A DNA stretch of 64,000 nt, from positions 248,001-312,000 of the forward strand of contig NHBK01000009.1 of the NCBI GenBank assembly GCA_002173095.1. The letters are read 5' to 3'. The DNA is from Hyphomonadaceae bacterium TMED5. Lineage in GTDB: Bacteria > Pseudomonadota > Alphaproteobacteria > Caulobacterales > Hyphomonadaceae. The stretch's first letter is position 1. Each line of letters starts with the position of its first letter. A model generated the notes under the pieces. It had not been told where the DNA came from. It made no database searches and saw nothing but the letters and a program-made list of their open reading frames with translations. This document shows, one piece after another, positions 36,535 to 45,849 of this stretch. A program made the position numbers and the translations under genes.

Positions 36535-36576
36535 CTCTGGGTCCTGTATGTTGGCTGGGCCAAAGCAAAGATGACA
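36535..36576 (+). repeat. Palindromic repeat unit 5 (42 nt, forward)
   Basis: It begins CTCTGGGTCC and ends AAAGATGACA with a perfect TTGGC-TGG-GCCAA centre. It is again exactly 42 nt long. Confidence 0.7.
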
Positions 36577-36603
36577 GTCATGCGCGATGTGAAATCTGAC
36601 CGC

Positions 36604-37797
36604 TTAAGTCACCATTCGCTCATCTGCTGGAATGGTGGCGGAGATAAAGCCGCCGCCAAGAACGCGGGTCTCGTCTTCAGCTGAATAGAGTACAGAGGCC
36701 TGACCGCGTGCGACACCTTCTTCCGGGTCATCGAAAAAGACGGCCGGTTTGCCATTGTGATAGCCAAGATGAGCGGGCTTCGGCTCGCGGGTTGACCGTA
36801 CGCGTACCAGAGCGCGTTCACCTGCATCACATGCCGTGAGCAGGTCGCCATCTCCGATCCAGTTCAGCTCTTCCATTGCAAGGCCAGCAGTCAGCAGGGC
36901 TTCGCGCGGGCCGACAATGACTTTGCGGTTTGGCGCGTCGATTTTCACAACATAAAGCGGGTCACCTGTGGCCACACCTAGGCCGCGGCGCTGGCCAATG
37001 GTGTAGTGAATGACGCCTTCATGTTCGCCGAGAACGCGCCCGTCCAGATGGACAATCTCACCGCCCCGGCCAGAACCTGGGCGAAGGCGCTCAACCACTT
37101 GCGCGTAAGAGCCATCCGGCACGAAGCAAATGTCCTGACTGTCCGGCTTCTGAGCGACTGGAAGACCAAAATGTTCAGCCAGCTCGCGCACGGCTGTCTT
37201 TGGCAGGCCGCCCAGAGGGAAGCGCAGAAAGTCCAGCTGTTCCTGCGTGGTCGCGAACAGGAAATAGGATTGGTCGCGTGAGGCATCTGCTGCGCGGTGA
37301 AGCTCGCCCCGACCATTATGGCTCTGTTCGCGGCGGATATAATGGCCCGTCGCCATGGCATCGGCGCCGAGGTCATGCGCCGTCGCCAGAAGGTCTTTGA
37401 ATTTGACGGTCTGATTGCAGCGAATGCACGGAATAGGTGTGGAGCCGGACAAGTAAGTGTCGGCGAAATCCTCCATCACCTGTTCTTTGAAGCGGCTTTC
37501 ATAATCCAGCACGTAATGCGGAATGCCGATCTGGTCGGCCACATTGCGCGCATCGTGAATGTCCTGGCCGGCGCAGCAGGCGCCTTTCTTCTGGATGGCG
37601 ACGCCATGGTCATAAAGCTGGAGCGTGATGCCCACCACGTCATAGCCCTGCGCTTTCAGAAGCGCGGCGACAACGGAGCTGTCCACGCCGCCAGACATGG
37701 CCGCGACAACGCGTGTTTCAGATGGGGGTTTTGGAATGCCCAAAGAATTGAGGCCGTTCACCATCGGCGATGGCGCGGCAAGATCTGCGATATTCAT
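36604..37797 (-). CDS. mnmA: tRNA-specific 2-thiouridylase MnmA
   Basis: MnmA puts sulfur on the wobble uridine (U34) of tRNAs for Lys, Glu and Gln. The 397-residue protein has the ATP pyrophosphatase loop SGGVDSS at residues 35-41. The two catalytic cysteines are present as Cys127 in [10 protein letters not shown] and Cys224 in DICFVPDG, and the TIGQRRGLG block is in the C-terminal barrel. The N-terminus carries about 28 residues more than many homologues before the PP-loop strand. It is flanked by the repeat cluster and a divergent small gene. Confidence 0.95.
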   Translation of the reverse strand: MNIADLAAPSPMVNGLNSLGIPKPPSETRVVAAMSGGVDSSVVAALLKAQGYDVVGITLQLYDHGVAIQKKGACCAGQDIHDARNVADQIGIPHYVLDYESRFKEQVMEDFADTYLSGSTPIPCIRCNQTVKFKDLLATAHDLGADAMATGHYIRREQSHNGRGELHRAADASRDQSYFLFATTQEQLDFLRFPLGGLPKTAVRELAEHFGLPVAQKPDSQDICFVPDGSYAQVVERLRPGSGRGGEIVHLDGRVLGEHEGVIHYTIGQRRGLGVATGDPLYVVKIDAPNRKVIVGPREALLTAGLAMEELNWIGDGDLLTACDAGERALVRVRSTREPKPAHLGYHNGKPAVFFDDPEEGVARGQASVLYSAEDETRVLGGGFISATIPADERMVT

Positions 37798-37911
37798 TGT
37801 CTCTCTCCAGCGGGTTCAAGGGCCCGTGCAAAGTGGTTGTTGGCTGGGCATATAGCGCAGAATGGCTGTTTGTGCACTAGTGCGTGTGAGTGCGGAGAGG
37901 AGGAGGCCAAG

Positions 37912-38202
37912 ATGTATGGACTGATCGGAAAATTTGTCGCCGCTGAGGGTAAGCGCGACGAGCTGATTTCATATCTGCTGGAGGGGCTGACAGACATGCC
38001 CGGGTGTTTGTCCTATGTGGTCGCACGCGAGCCGTCAGATGAGGTCACCATCTGGGTGACGGAAGTCTGGGAAACATCTGGACACCATTTGGCGTCGCTT
38101 CAGTTGCCACAGGTTCAGGCGGCGATTGGCAAGGCGCGCCCGATTATAGCGGGCATGGAACGCATGGCTGAGACCGATGTTGCTGGCGGTGTCGGCCTGT
38201 AA
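37912..38202 (+). CDS. Antibiotic-biosynthesis-monooxygenase (ABM) domain protein
   Basis: This 96-residue dimeric ferredoxin-like-barrel protein has family blocks MYGLIGKFVAAEGKRDEL, DMPGCLSYVVAREP and VTEVWETSGHHLASL. The ABM fold includes quinol oxidases, haem-degrading enzymes and many of unknown role. The long frame open upstream on this strand lies antisense to mnmA and was discarded; the ATG at 37912 follows a strong GGAGAGGAGGAGG ribosome-binding site. No neighbour hints at a substrate. Confidence 0.9.
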   Translation: MYGLIGKFVAAEGKRDELISYLLEGLTDMPGCLSYVVAREPSDEVTIWVTEVWETSGHHLASLQLPQVQAAIGKARPIIAGMERMAETDVAGGVGL

Positions 38203-38391
38203 AGAGATAGGTTTCTGAAGTATCCGAAAGGCCATTATCGTCTGTCGAATACGAATACCTGATAAATTTTCTATACGTTCCTTTTTTGTTTGGCTTTTGT
38301 TCGTAAAAGTTCGACTTAAGCCGCACTCGATTTGTGGTTTTGAGGCCTGTTAAACTCCCCCAAAATGAAAAAGCTCGCGGGGAGACGTGAT

Positions 38392-40320
38392 ATGGTTCGC
38401 TACAGGGATGTATATGACAGCTGGAAATCCGATCCGGATGAATTCTGGCTGAAAGCCGCGCGCGGTATTGACTGGATTGAGGCGCCGGAAAAGGCGTTTA
38501 ATCCGGATGCCGGCGTATATGGGCGCTGGTTTGATGGGGGCGTGTGCAACACGTCTTACAATTGCCTGGACCGTCATGTTGAAGGCGGCCTGGGCGAGGA
38601 AACAGCCCTTATCTATGACAGCCCGATCACCGGCAAAAAGCGCATTTTCTCTTACAATGCGCTGCTGGATGAAGTTGCGACCTTTGCCGCTGTTCTGAAG
38701 AGTCAGGGTGTTGAAAAAGGCGATCGGGTTATCGTCTATATGCCAATGGTACCGGAAGCGGCGATCGCCATGCTGGCCTGTTCGCGTATTGGCGCGATCC
38801 ACTCCGTCGTGTTTGGCGGTTTTGCTCCGCATGAACTGGCAACGCGCATTAATGACGCTCAGCCGAAACTGATTGTCTCCGCGAGCTGCGGTATCGAGCC
38901 GAACCGGATCATTCCGTATAAGCCTATGCTGGATTCAGCAATTGCTCAGGCCAGCCATAAGCCTGACGGCTGCATTATTCTGCAGCGCGAAGAGCATCTG
39001 GCAGATGAGTTCGGCGCGCGCGATCATGACTGGTCGAGCCTCTTGTCAGAGGCGCGTGCTTCGGGGCAGAAAGCTGAACCGGAGCCAATGGCGGCGACAG
39101 ACCCGCTTTATATTCTTTACACCTCCGGAACGACAGGCCAGCCAAAGGGCGTTGTGCGCGACACGGGCGGCCATATGGTGGCGCTCAAATGGTCCATGGA
39201 CAATGTCTATGACGTGAAAGCCGGACAGACCTTCTGGGCGGCTTCAGATGTGGGCTGGGTGGTTGGCCACTCCTATATCGTCTATGCGCCGCTGCTTCAG
39301 GGCTGCGCGACCATTATGTTCGAAGGCAAGCCTGTCGGTACGCCGGATGCAGGCGTGTTCTGGCGCGTGATTGAAGAACATAAAGTTACGGCGCTGTTCA
39401 CCGCGCCAACGGCTTTCCGCGCGATCAAGAAAGAAGATCCGAATGCGGAGCTTCTGGGCAATTACGATACCTCGTCACTTAAAACGCTGTTCCTGGCGGG
39501 CGAACGCGCTGACCCGGACACGATCAAATGGGCCGAAACCATGCTGAAAGTGCCAGTGATCGACAATTGGTGGCAGACAGAAACAGGCTGGCCGATCACC
39601 GCTAACCCACGTGGCATTGAGCTTCTTTCCGTCAAATATGGCTCATCCACCGTGCCGATGCCGGGCTATGAAATCCATATTCTGGATGAAGGCGGCCATG
39701 AGGTCGGTTCACCATCCACACTGGGCGCGGTTTGTATCAAACTGCCTCTGCCGCCCGGGTGCCTACCAACGCTCTGGGGTAATGATAATCGCTTTAAGTC
39801 CAGCTATCTGACCCATTTCCCGGGCTATTATGAAACCTCGGATGCCGGCATGATTGATGAGGATGGATATCTCCACATCATGGCGCGCACAGATGACATC
39901 ATCAATGTGGCCGGTCACCGCCTGTCTACGGGCGGGATGGAAGAGGTATTGTCGTCTCACCCCGCTGTGGCCGAGTGCGCTGTGCTTGGGGCCTTCTGCG
40001 AGCTGAAAGGCCAGAAGCCTTTGGGTCTGATCGTTCTCAAATCAGGTGTCACACAGACCCCGGAAGAGATCGAAAAAGAGTGCGTCGCATTGGTCCGTAG
40101 CGAAATTGGCGCGGTGGCGGCCCTTCGCAATGTGATGGTGGTTCAACGTCTGCCGAAGACACGTTCGGGCAAAATCCTGCGCGCAACCATTCGCAAGATT
40201 GCAGACGGTGAAGACTTCAAAATGCCAGCGACCATTGATGACCCGGTCATTCTGGATGAAATCACTGACGTTCTGAAAGCCCACGACCTGATTTCAAATG
40301 CAGCCGTGGCGAGTGCCTGA
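38392..40320 (+). CDS. prpE: Propionyl-CoA synthetase-like acyl-CoA ligase
   Basis: This is a 642-residue AMP-forming acyl-CoA synthetase of the acetyl/propionyl group. It has an N-terminal ACAS domain (YRDVYDSWKSDPDEFWL), the phosphate loop YTSGTTGQPKGVVRD, the A5-type WWQTETGWPI, and GYLHIMARTDDIINVAGHRL. The catalytic lysine, the usual target of regulatory acetylation, lies in RLPKTRSGKIL. Tryptophan-containing blocks fit short acids such as propionate. The ATG at 38392 was preferred to one at 38365 because GGGGAGA precedes it at 6 nt. The promoter region has a tandem GAATACGAATAC at 38247-38258. It lacks the rest of a methylcitrate operon. Confidence 0.9.
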   Translation: MVRYRDVYDSWKSDPDEFWLKAARGIDWIEAPEKAFNPDAGVYGRWFDGGVCNTSYNCLDRHVEGGLGEETALIYDSPITGKKRIFSYNALLDEVATFAAVLKSQGVEKGDRVIVYMPMVPEAAIAMLACSRIGAIHSVVFGGFAPHELATRINDAQPKLIVSASCGIEPNRIIPYKPMLDSAIAQASHKPDGCIILQREEHLADEFGARDHDWSSLLSEARASGQKAEPEPMAATDPLYILYTSGTTGQPKGVVRDTGGHMVALKWSMDNVYDVKAGQTFWAASDVGWVVGHSYIVYAPLLQGCATIMFEGKPVGTPDAGVFWRVIEEHKVTALFTAPTAFRAIKKEDPNAELLGNYDTSSLKTLFLAGERADPDTIKWAETMLKVPVIDNWWQTETGWPITANPRGIELLSVKYGSSTVPMPGYEIHILDEGGHEVGSPSTLGAVCIKLPLPPGCLPTLWGNDNRFKSSYLTHFPGYYETSDAGMIDEDGYLHIMARTDDIINVAGHRLSTGGMEEVLSSHPAVAECAVLGAFCELKGQKPLGLIVLKSGVTQTPEEIEKECVALVRSEIGAVAALRNVMVVQRLPKTRSGKILRATIRKIADGEDFKMPATIDDPVILDEITDVLKAHDLISNAAVASA

Positions 40321-40394
40321 TTTGATTTCGAGTCAGGGTTGACCAAAATATGGGATGCGCCTCATTATCCCTCACAAAAAATAGGGGGAAAGAG

Positions 40395-40979
40395 GTGCGT
40401 TCACTTCTTATCTTTTTAGGCGCTTCAGCGCTAACGGCCTGCTCTGTTCAGGAGCAGATGCCCGACCCATCCCGGCAGGATGTCGAACATGCGCGTCTTG
40501 CAGCGGCAGAACTTCAGCATGAGCTGCAGGCGCGTCTCATGGAAGCCATGCAGTCTGAAGGCGTTGAGGCGGCAATCGGCGTCTGTGCGGATGAGGCGCA
40601 GCTCATCTCAGCACGTGTGTCTGAGGCGACCAATATGGATGTTGGGCGAACGAGCTTCAGTCTTCGAAATCCGGACAATGCCCCGGATATCTGGGAACGC
40701 CAGCAAATGGCGGCGTTCCGTGCTGCCATGTCTCAAGGTGAAACGCCTCAGAGTATGGAGTATTCTGAGGTCGTGGAAACTGAAAACGGGATGATGTTTC
40801 GCTGGATGAAACCCATTCCGATGGGTGACCTCTGCCAGACATGCCACGGGACCAACGTGGCTCCTGAAGTGCTGGACCTTATCCATGAGCTCTACCCTGA
40901 AGACCATGCCACCGGGTATGAGCCGGGGCAGCTGCGTGGTGCCTTTACTGTGTCCCGACCGGTTATAAATCCGGGATGA
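40395..40979 (+). CDS. Lipoprotein with c-type haem motif (DUF3365/Tll0287-like)
   Basis: The GTG at 40395 follows GGGGGAAAGAG and starts a lipoprotein signal with lipobox LTAC, which fits better than the longer frame from 40350. The mature part has a DUF3365 sensor-like domain and a single c-type haem site, CQTCHGT, near its C-terminus. Such proteins are periplasmic, membrane-anchored haem proteins thought to sense redox or gases, or to carry electrons. No partner kinase is adjacent. Confidence 0.87.
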   Translation: MRSLLIFLGASALTACSVQEQMPDPSRQDVEHARLAAAELQHELQARLMEAMQSEGVEAAIGVCADEAQLISARVSEATNMDVGRTSFSLRNPDNAPDIWERQQMAAFRAAMSQGETPQSMEYSEVVETENGMMFRWMKPIPMGDLCQTCHGTNVAPEVLDLIHELYPEDHATGYEPGQLRGAFTVSRPVINPG

Positions 40980-41012
40980 CAAAAGGTAGAATCTCAGCGT
41001 AAATCTGCGCCC

Positions 41013-41588
41013 ATGATCTTCCGTTTTGCAAATAAAAATGATGCCGAAGCCTGCGCCCGGATTTATGCGCCTTTCGTGGATGGCAGTGCCGTTTCCTTTG
41101 AGACGACGCCGCCCTCGCCAGAGGATATGGCAAAGCGTATTGAAAAGCTTTGGCCGACCCATCCTTGGATCATTGCTGAAGAAGATGGCCGCGTGCTCGG
41201 CTATGCCTATGGCTCGCCTTATCGGGAACGCAAAGCCTATCAATGGGCTGTTGAAGTCACGGTCTATCTGGATGAAACCGCGCGCCGCAAAGGCCTTGGC
41301 AGACGCTTATACCGGATGCTTATGGATATTCTGACAGAGCAGGGCTTCACCAAGGGCTATGGCGTTGTGACATTGCCTAATCCAGCGAGCGCAGCCCTGC
41401 ATGAGGCTGTCGGGTTCAAGCCGTTCGCGGTTTATCGTGATATTGGTTTCAAGAATGGCGCCTGGCATGATGTTGGCTGGTGGGAGGGTGACCTTGCACC
41501 ACTGTCTTTGCCGCAGCCAGAGCCTGTAAGCCTGACTGATATTGGGTATTGTCCGGATGCGGAGTTAAAAGAAAAACCCGCCAGCTAG
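41013..41588 (+). CDS. GNAT N-acetyltransferase, phosphinothricin acetyltransferase-like
   Basis: This 191-residue GNAT protein has the PAT-group blocks DAEACARIYAPFVDGSAVSF and TARRKGLGRRLYRML (acetyl-CoA loop), then TLPNPASAALHEAVGFKPF and NGAWHDVGWWE. Members acetylate phosphinothricin, methionine sulfone or sulfoximine, so the natural role is often detoxification of methionine derivatives. It starts 33 bp after the haem lipoprotein gene. The stop codon lies inside the following terminator. Confidence 0.9.
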   Translation: MIFRFANKNDAEACARIYAPFVDGSAVSFETTPPSPEDMAKRIEKLWPTHPWIIAEEDGRVLGYAYGSPYRERKAYQWAVEVTVYLDETARRKGLGRRLYRMLMDILTEQGFTKGYGVVTLPNPASAALHEAVGFKPFAVYRDIGFKNGAWHDVGWWEGDLAPLSLPQPEPVSLTDIGYCPDAELKEKPAS

Positions 41589-41604
41589 AAAGCTGACGGG
41601 CTTT
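41577..41604 (+). terminator. Terminator overlapping the end of the GNAT gene
   Basis: A 10-bp stem CCCGCCAGCT/AGCTGACGGG with one mismatch and a 4-nt loop is followed by CTTTTA. The gene's TAG stop lies in the stem. Confidence 0.8.
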
Positions 41605-41628
41605 TATTCTCAGATGTGAAATCTGAAA

Positions 41629-42174
41629 TTATGCGACCTTATCGAGGTCTTCGAGCATCTCGATATCTTCCATCACATCGCTGCGGATGCTGGCCAGAAG
41701 TTCAGCCGTGTCGTCGGTTGGACCCGTGGTCATGATCTCACCAATCTGGGTCACGATATAACGCTCGCCGCGCAGAACTTCTTCAATGGCAACTTCAGAG
41801 TCGTCAGAGAAAGCTGAGCGGATCTGCGTGAAGACACGATGTGTCGTACCTACCGCTTCACCATATTGGTCGGCAGTGCCACCCAGGGCTTCAATACGGG
41901 CCTGAAGATATTCGCGCTGGTCCTCACGGTCTTCAGCGATAGAGGCCAGTGCCATTGAGACACCTTCTTCATTGTCTGGCAGATCGGACGCCTGCTCATA
42001 GAGCGTCTCGGCGTCAATCATCACAGATACGAAGTCATTCAGACGTTCGATTTCAGCGCCACTCGCGGCCTGAACAGTCGGTTGAGTTGCGGCATCCGCC
42101 ACAGTCGGTTCAGTCGTTGCAGCACATGCGCCCAGAAGGGCAGCGGCACTCGCGCCGGCAATAAGCTTGTACAT
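41629..42174 (-). CDS. Lipoprotein with four-helix ferritin-like fold (DUF2383/PA2169-like)
   Basis: The gene starts at 42174 after AAAGGAGACTGAC; the frame extends much further upstream but without plausible protein. The 181-residue product has a lipoprotein signal (lipobox LGAC). The helical domain has the DUF2383 pattern: IERLNDFVSVMIDAETLYEQ, REYLQARIEALGG, then VLRGERYIVTQIGEIM. Two helix pairs carry acidic residues where related proteins bind iron. The role is unknown; stress-related in some relatives. Confidence 0.82.
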   Translation of the reverse strand: MYKLIAGASAAALLGACAATTEPTVADAATQPTVQAASGAEIERLNDFVSVMIDAETLYEQASDLPDNEEGVSMALASIAEDREDQREYLQARIEALGGTADQYGEAVGTTHRVFTQIRSAFSDDSEVAIEEVLRGERYIVTQIGEIMTTGPTDDTAELLASIRSDVMEDIEMLEDLDKVA

Positions 42175-42238
42175 GTCAGTCTCCTTTGCGGTTACAGGGC
42201 TGACAACGGGCCGGCGTCGAGACTGGTTCCTGAAAAAG

Positions 42239-44086
42239 TCAGGTTTCGGATGTATCTTTTTTGTCAGATTGTGAGTCTGCTTCGTCGACGTTATTGCGAA
42301 TTTCTTCAACAATTTCATCGAGTTCGGACGTTTCATTTTCGTCGTCGAAATCGTCAAACTCATCATCGTCCGGAATGGGTTCCACAGAGATGGTGCGCCA
42401 TGAATTCTCAATCAGACTGGCAACTTTTTCCGTCCGATCTCGAATATCAGACGGGGTCCAGCGCTTATACGTGCAGACCTCGCCCACGCTTTTGAAATAG
42501 GTGCTGGCACCCGATTCCAGATAAACTGCGCGCTTGGCTTTGAAGTCACGGTTCCCAATGCGCTTGTCCAGATCGCGGGTCAGCGGCACACCATTACCCA
42601 GAAGGTCCAGGCATTCGCGGTGTTCGGCGCGTGTGAAGTCGATTTGCCATTGGCTGCCGGCGCCGGGGGCTTTTGGCATGACATGCACAGTGGTGGCGAG
42701 TTCCAGATAAGGAGGGGCTGGTTCGCCTGCAGCCTCACAAAGCCCAAGCTCCACCCGGCGTATTAGTGCGCCGCGCTGATAAAGTTTCGGGAAAGGCTGG
42801 CGCAGCGCGGCAATGGCGCGCTCCAGATCGCGTTCGGAGATGTCGAACGCCTTGCCAGGCATGAAAGTGTTTTCACCGGCCTGAAGCTGCGCGATCAGCT
42901 CAGAACAGATTTTTCGGCGTGTCGGCTCGGATGTTTCATTGATGAACCATACGAAGAAGAGCCGGTCGAGCGCGCGGATATGGCGATAGATTTCCGGGTA
43001 ATTGCCGTCAAACTGGACGAGAATTTCCAGCGCGACCGGAATGAACTCTTTCCATTCGTTGTCCGTACGACCCAGGAAGTTCAAAGCCTTGATCAGATGG
43101 TTCGGGTTTTCTTCCGGTTCGTCGAACGGGATATCGCCCCAGTGAAGGTCAGCGAACGCATCTGCATATTGCGGCAGGTCTTCGAAATGGAAGGTATCCG
43201 GGCCGCGGCCCATCATGGCGGCTTTCAGACTTGGTGCGAAATTGCGTCCCGGTGGCACCCATTCACCCGTCGCGACGAATACATAAGCGCGTAACATGGT
43301 GTCCAGATGGTCCGCACCCAGACGGTCTTCCAGACCATCCCAGATAATCGCCGCTTCAGCCTGTTGTTCAATTGGCAGAGCCTTGAGAAGGTCTGGCTTG
43401 ATAAGGTCCGCTTCAGAAAGCTGAAGCCCGCGATTGTTCAACACCTGAAACAGGCGAAGGCCTGACGTCGCAGACGAGGCGGTCAGAACGATTACTTCGC
43501 AATGGTTCAGCAGATAATCCGTGAAATCCAGAAGCGGCGGCAGGCCTGTATCGGTTGTCGGCAGACTTAAAAGCTCTCGCATACTGTCTGCGACCTGAAA
43601 CATGGTCAGATAGCGATCTGGAATGATGCGGCCTTCCTGAGACGGATCGGACAAATTCTGAAAGGCAGAAATTCGGTTTTCGATGAGCGCCTGTTCGGCC
43701 GGCGCAAAGCGCAGGCGCCAGTTCGGTTCAGTGCGGCCCTCGCCATCTGGTTCATCGCGCACGAGACGATGCAGGCCGCGGCGTCGATTGCCGTCCTGTT
43801 CCAGATCGCGAAGCACGCAGAGCAGCATGAAAAGCGTGGTCAGGCGCTGGCGACCATCAATCACCATACAGTCGCGGCCATCGGCTTCGGTCATTACCAG
43901 ATTGCCGAGAAAATAGCCAGCATCCTGACGGTGCGCGGCAGAGGCGACATCGTCAATCAGGGTCAGGGCTTCGTCCATGGTCCAGCGATAAGGGCGCTGA
44001 AAAGCCGGAAATGAGAATACCCGTCTGCCGTCAAACAATTCGGCGAGCGTCATCTGTTCTGTGTTGAATGGGGATGACGATGGCAT
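42239..44086 (-). CDS. GmrSD-like DUF262/DUF1524 protein (type IV restriction)
   Basis: This 615-residue protein has an N-terminal DUF262 domain with SFPAFQRPYRW and the nucleotide-binding/ParB-like DGRQRLTTLFML. The C-terminal DUF1524 HNH-like nuclease domain has HVMPKAPG and the LGNGVPLTRDLDKRIGN-x-FKAKR block ending in YLES. Fused proteins of this type cut DNA with modified cytosines, as GmrSD cleaves glucosylated hydroxymethylcytosine phage DNA. The acidic tail (DDDEFDDFDDENE) is unusual. The ATG at 44086 was chosen because an upstream start at 44206 would run into the promoter of the divergent channel gene. It stands alone, with no methylase or other defence genes next to it. Confidence 0.85.
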   Translation of the reverse strand: MPSSSPFNTEQMTLAELFDGRRVFSFPAFQRPYRWTMDEALTLIDDVASAAHRQDAGYFLGNLVMTEADGRDCMVIDGRQRLTTLFMLLCVLRDLEQDGNRRRGLHRLVRDEPDGEGRTEPNWRLRFAPAEQALIENRISAFQNLSDPSQEGRIIPDRYLTMFQVADSMRELLSLPTTDTGLPPLLDFTDYLLNHCEVIVLTASSATSGLRLFQVLNNRGLQLSEADLIKPDLLKALPIEQQAEAAIIWDGLEDRLGADHLDTMLRAYVFVATGEWVPPGRNFAPSLKAAMMGRGPDTFHFEDLPQYADAFADLHWGDIPFDEPEENPNHLIKALNFLGRTDNEWKEFIPVALEILVQFDGNYPEIYRHIRALDRLFFVWFINETSEPTRRKICSELIAQLQAGENTFMPGKAFDISERDLERAIAALRQPFPKLYQRGALIRRVELGLCEAAGEPAPPYLELATTVHVMPKAPGAGSQWQIDFTRAEHRECLDLLGNGVPLTRDLDKRIGNRDFKAKRAVYLESGASTYFKSVGEVCTYKRWTPSDIRDRTEKVASLIENSWRTISVEPIPDDDEFDDFDDENETSELDEIVEEIRNNVDEADSQSDKKDTSET

Positions 44087-44233
44087 TGAGTGTTTCACTC
44101 CAGACTGGTCTTTGAGCAGATGTTCACATAATCGGCTGGCGCTGGCCAGATTTGCCGGTACCCAATTGCAGCTCTGCCCGTTACACTGCACAGCAGTATT
44201 ATTCATGCAGTTTCAAGGGACAGGTTTCTGCAA

Positions 44234-45097
44234 ATGGTCCGGCCGACACCATCCGATGGTTCTCACAATAAAGCGTTACAAATCGTCGAAAATGAGACGT
44301 TTAAAGCGGTAATCACAACGCTCATCGTACTCAATGCGATCACGCTCGGGCTCGAAACTTATGACGGCCTGCCGGATATGGCGCGCCGCGCCATTCATGC
44401 CTTTGATATATTCGTTGTCGGCGTATTCGTGATTGAGCTGACACTGAAAATCTTCGCCTGGCGTCTCAGCTTTTTCCGGTCGGGCTGGAATATTTTTGAT
44501 CTGGTGATTGTCATTATTTCGCTCTTGCCGGGCGCTAGGCCGCTTCAGGTTCTGCGTTCGCTGCGCGTATTACGTGTTCTGCGTCTTTTGCATGTCGTCC
44601 CTATGATGCGCCGTATTGTGGAGGCTCTGTTTTCCGCGCTTCCGGGCATGGGCGCCATTCTCGCCGTTCTGGGCGTACTGGTGTATGCGAGCGCCGTTAT
44701 GGCCACCAGCATGTATGGCAATACCGAAAACGAAGAGGTTCAGGCTCTGTTTGGTGATTTGCCGGCCTCAGCCTTTACGCTCTTTCAGGTGATGACCATG
44801 GATGGCTGGCGTAATGAGGTTGTTCAGAAGGTCATGGATGATGGGCATCCCTTCGCCTGGGTGTTCTTTCTCTGCTTTATCTTTCTGGCGAGCTTTGCCG
44901 TTCTCAACCTCTTCATCGCGCTCATCGTGGAGGCGCTTCAGGCGGATCAGGAAGAGGCTATTGAGCAAATTGAAGATGCGCAGGAAGAAAGCCATCGCGA
45001 CCTTCAGACCATGCTTGCCATGATGAAAGAGCTGAAAGACGAGGTTCGCCAGCTTCGCGCAGAACGGGATGGCTCGAATAACGAAGGCGGTACGTAA
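44234..45097 (+). CDS. BacNav-type voltage-gated cation channel
   Basis: This 287-residue six-helix channel subunit forms tetramers in the inner membrane. The S4 voltage sensor has arginines every third residue (R102, R108, R111, R114, R117). S5-pore-S6 ends in LNLFIALIVEALQ, and a C-terminal coiled coil is rich in Glu. The selectivity filter reads TMDGWRN (188-194) where NaChBac-like sodium channels have TLESW, so it puts an aspartate in place of the filter glutamate and a glycine in place of serine. That resembles calcium-selective relatives and could change ion preference. It is divergent from the GmrSD-like gene and followed by a terminator. Confidence 0.93.
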   Translation: MVRPTPSDGSHNKALQIVENETFKAVITTLIVLNAITLGLETYDGLPDMARRAIHAFDIFVVGVFVIELTLKIFAWRLSFFRSGWNIFDLVIVIISLLPGARPLQVLRSLRVLRVLRLLHVVPMMRRIVEALFSALPGMGAILAVLGVLVYASAVMATSMYGNTENEEVQALFGDLPASAFTLFQVMTMDGWRNEVVQKVMDDGHPFAWVFFLCFIFLASFAVLNLFIALIVEALQADQEEAIEQIEDAQEESHRDLQTMLAMMKELKDEVRQLRAERDGSNNEGGT

Positions 45098-45100
45098 AAA

Positions 45101-45123
45101 GCCCCGGCAGAACCGGGGCTTTT
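45101..45123 (+). terminator. Terminator after the channel gene
   Basis: A perfect 7-bp stem GCCCCGG/CCGGGGC around CAGAA is flanked by AAAAA and TTTT, so it may also serve the convergent fasciclin gene. Confidence 0.88.
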
Positions 45124-45154
45124 GCAAGGAAAGCTCAGTTGAGGTCTGTCGCCC

Positions 45155-45676
45155 TTATGGCAGCAGGACTTTGTCGATCACGTGGATGACGCCGTTAGAA
45201 GCTTCAACGTCTGCCTGAATGACGGTCGCATCATTCACCATGACACCATCCGTGCCGTCGATTTCGACTGTGCCGTTCAGGGTTTCAGCTTCGGTGGTCA
45301 CACCAGCAAGGACTGCTGCTTCCACTTCGCCGGGAATGACGTGATAGCTGAGGATCGCGACCAGCTGATTTTTGTTTTCTGGCATGAGAAGCATTTCGAT
45401 CGTGTCGGAACCGAGCGCTGCAAAGGCTTCGTCCGTTGGAGCAAATACGGTGAGTGGGCCTTCACCGCGAAGGGCTTCGACGAGGCCAGCTGCTTCAGCG
45501 GCAGCAAGAAGTGTTGTGAAGCTGCCAGCGTCCTGTGCGGTCGCTACGATATCAACCAGATGCTCACCGCCATGGTGTGCGAAAATCGTGTCGATTTCTG
45601 CAATCTCATGGTTTTCGGCAATAGCTGGCATAGCCGTCGCGGAAAAAAGCGCAGTCAGGGCAATAAGGGTTTTCAT
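45155..45676 (-). CDS. Secreted fasciclin (FAS1) domain protein
   Basis: This 173-residue exported protein has a clear signal peptide (cut after AMPAIA) and one FAS1 domain, with [16 protein letters not shown] (H1 block), the [10 protein letters not shown] region and [15 protein letters not shown] (H2 block). FAS1 proteins mediate adhesion or matrix contacts in the periplasm or outside. A GGAGAGAG ribosome-binding site fixes the start. A near-palindromic AAATTAATTT lies about 130 bp upstream of the start. Confidence 0.93.
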   Translation of the reverse strand: MKTLIALTALFSATAMPAIAENHEIAEIDTIFAHHGGEHLVDIVATAQDAGSFTTLLAAAEAAGLVEALRGEGPLTVFAPTDEAFAALGSDTIEMLLMPENKNQLVAILSYHVIPGEVEAAVLAGVTTEAETLNGTVEIDGTDGVMVNDATVIQADVEASNGVIHVIDKVLLP

Positions 45677-45849
45677 TTTTTCTCTCTCCAGTTGGTTCAG
45701 TTGTCTGAGCGGAGAGGATCGATCCGGTGCTCAACCATCATTTGTGCGATGGATACACTTGTTACGCGACGGCGTTGGAAGCGGATTAGTGGAAATGGAA
45801 TTTTTTTGAAATTAATTTTCGTGAAACGGCCTATACGGGGTAAAGTTAC

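Noticed and set aside
35982-36576. Clustered repeats as a possible CRISPR array
   Set aside because: Units alternate in orientation, differ internally and are unevenly spaced around a gene; there are no spacers of constant length and no cas genes.
37297-37911. Long plus-strand frame in front of the ABM-domain gene
   Set aside because: It is antisense to mnmA, has no family character, and the ABM gene has its own strong ribosome-binding site at 37912.
38247-38258. Tandem GAATACGAATAC in the propionyl-CoA synthetase promoter as the same site as the 27198 inverted repeat
   Set aside because: Here the copies are direct, there inverted, and six bases are too few to claim a common regulator.
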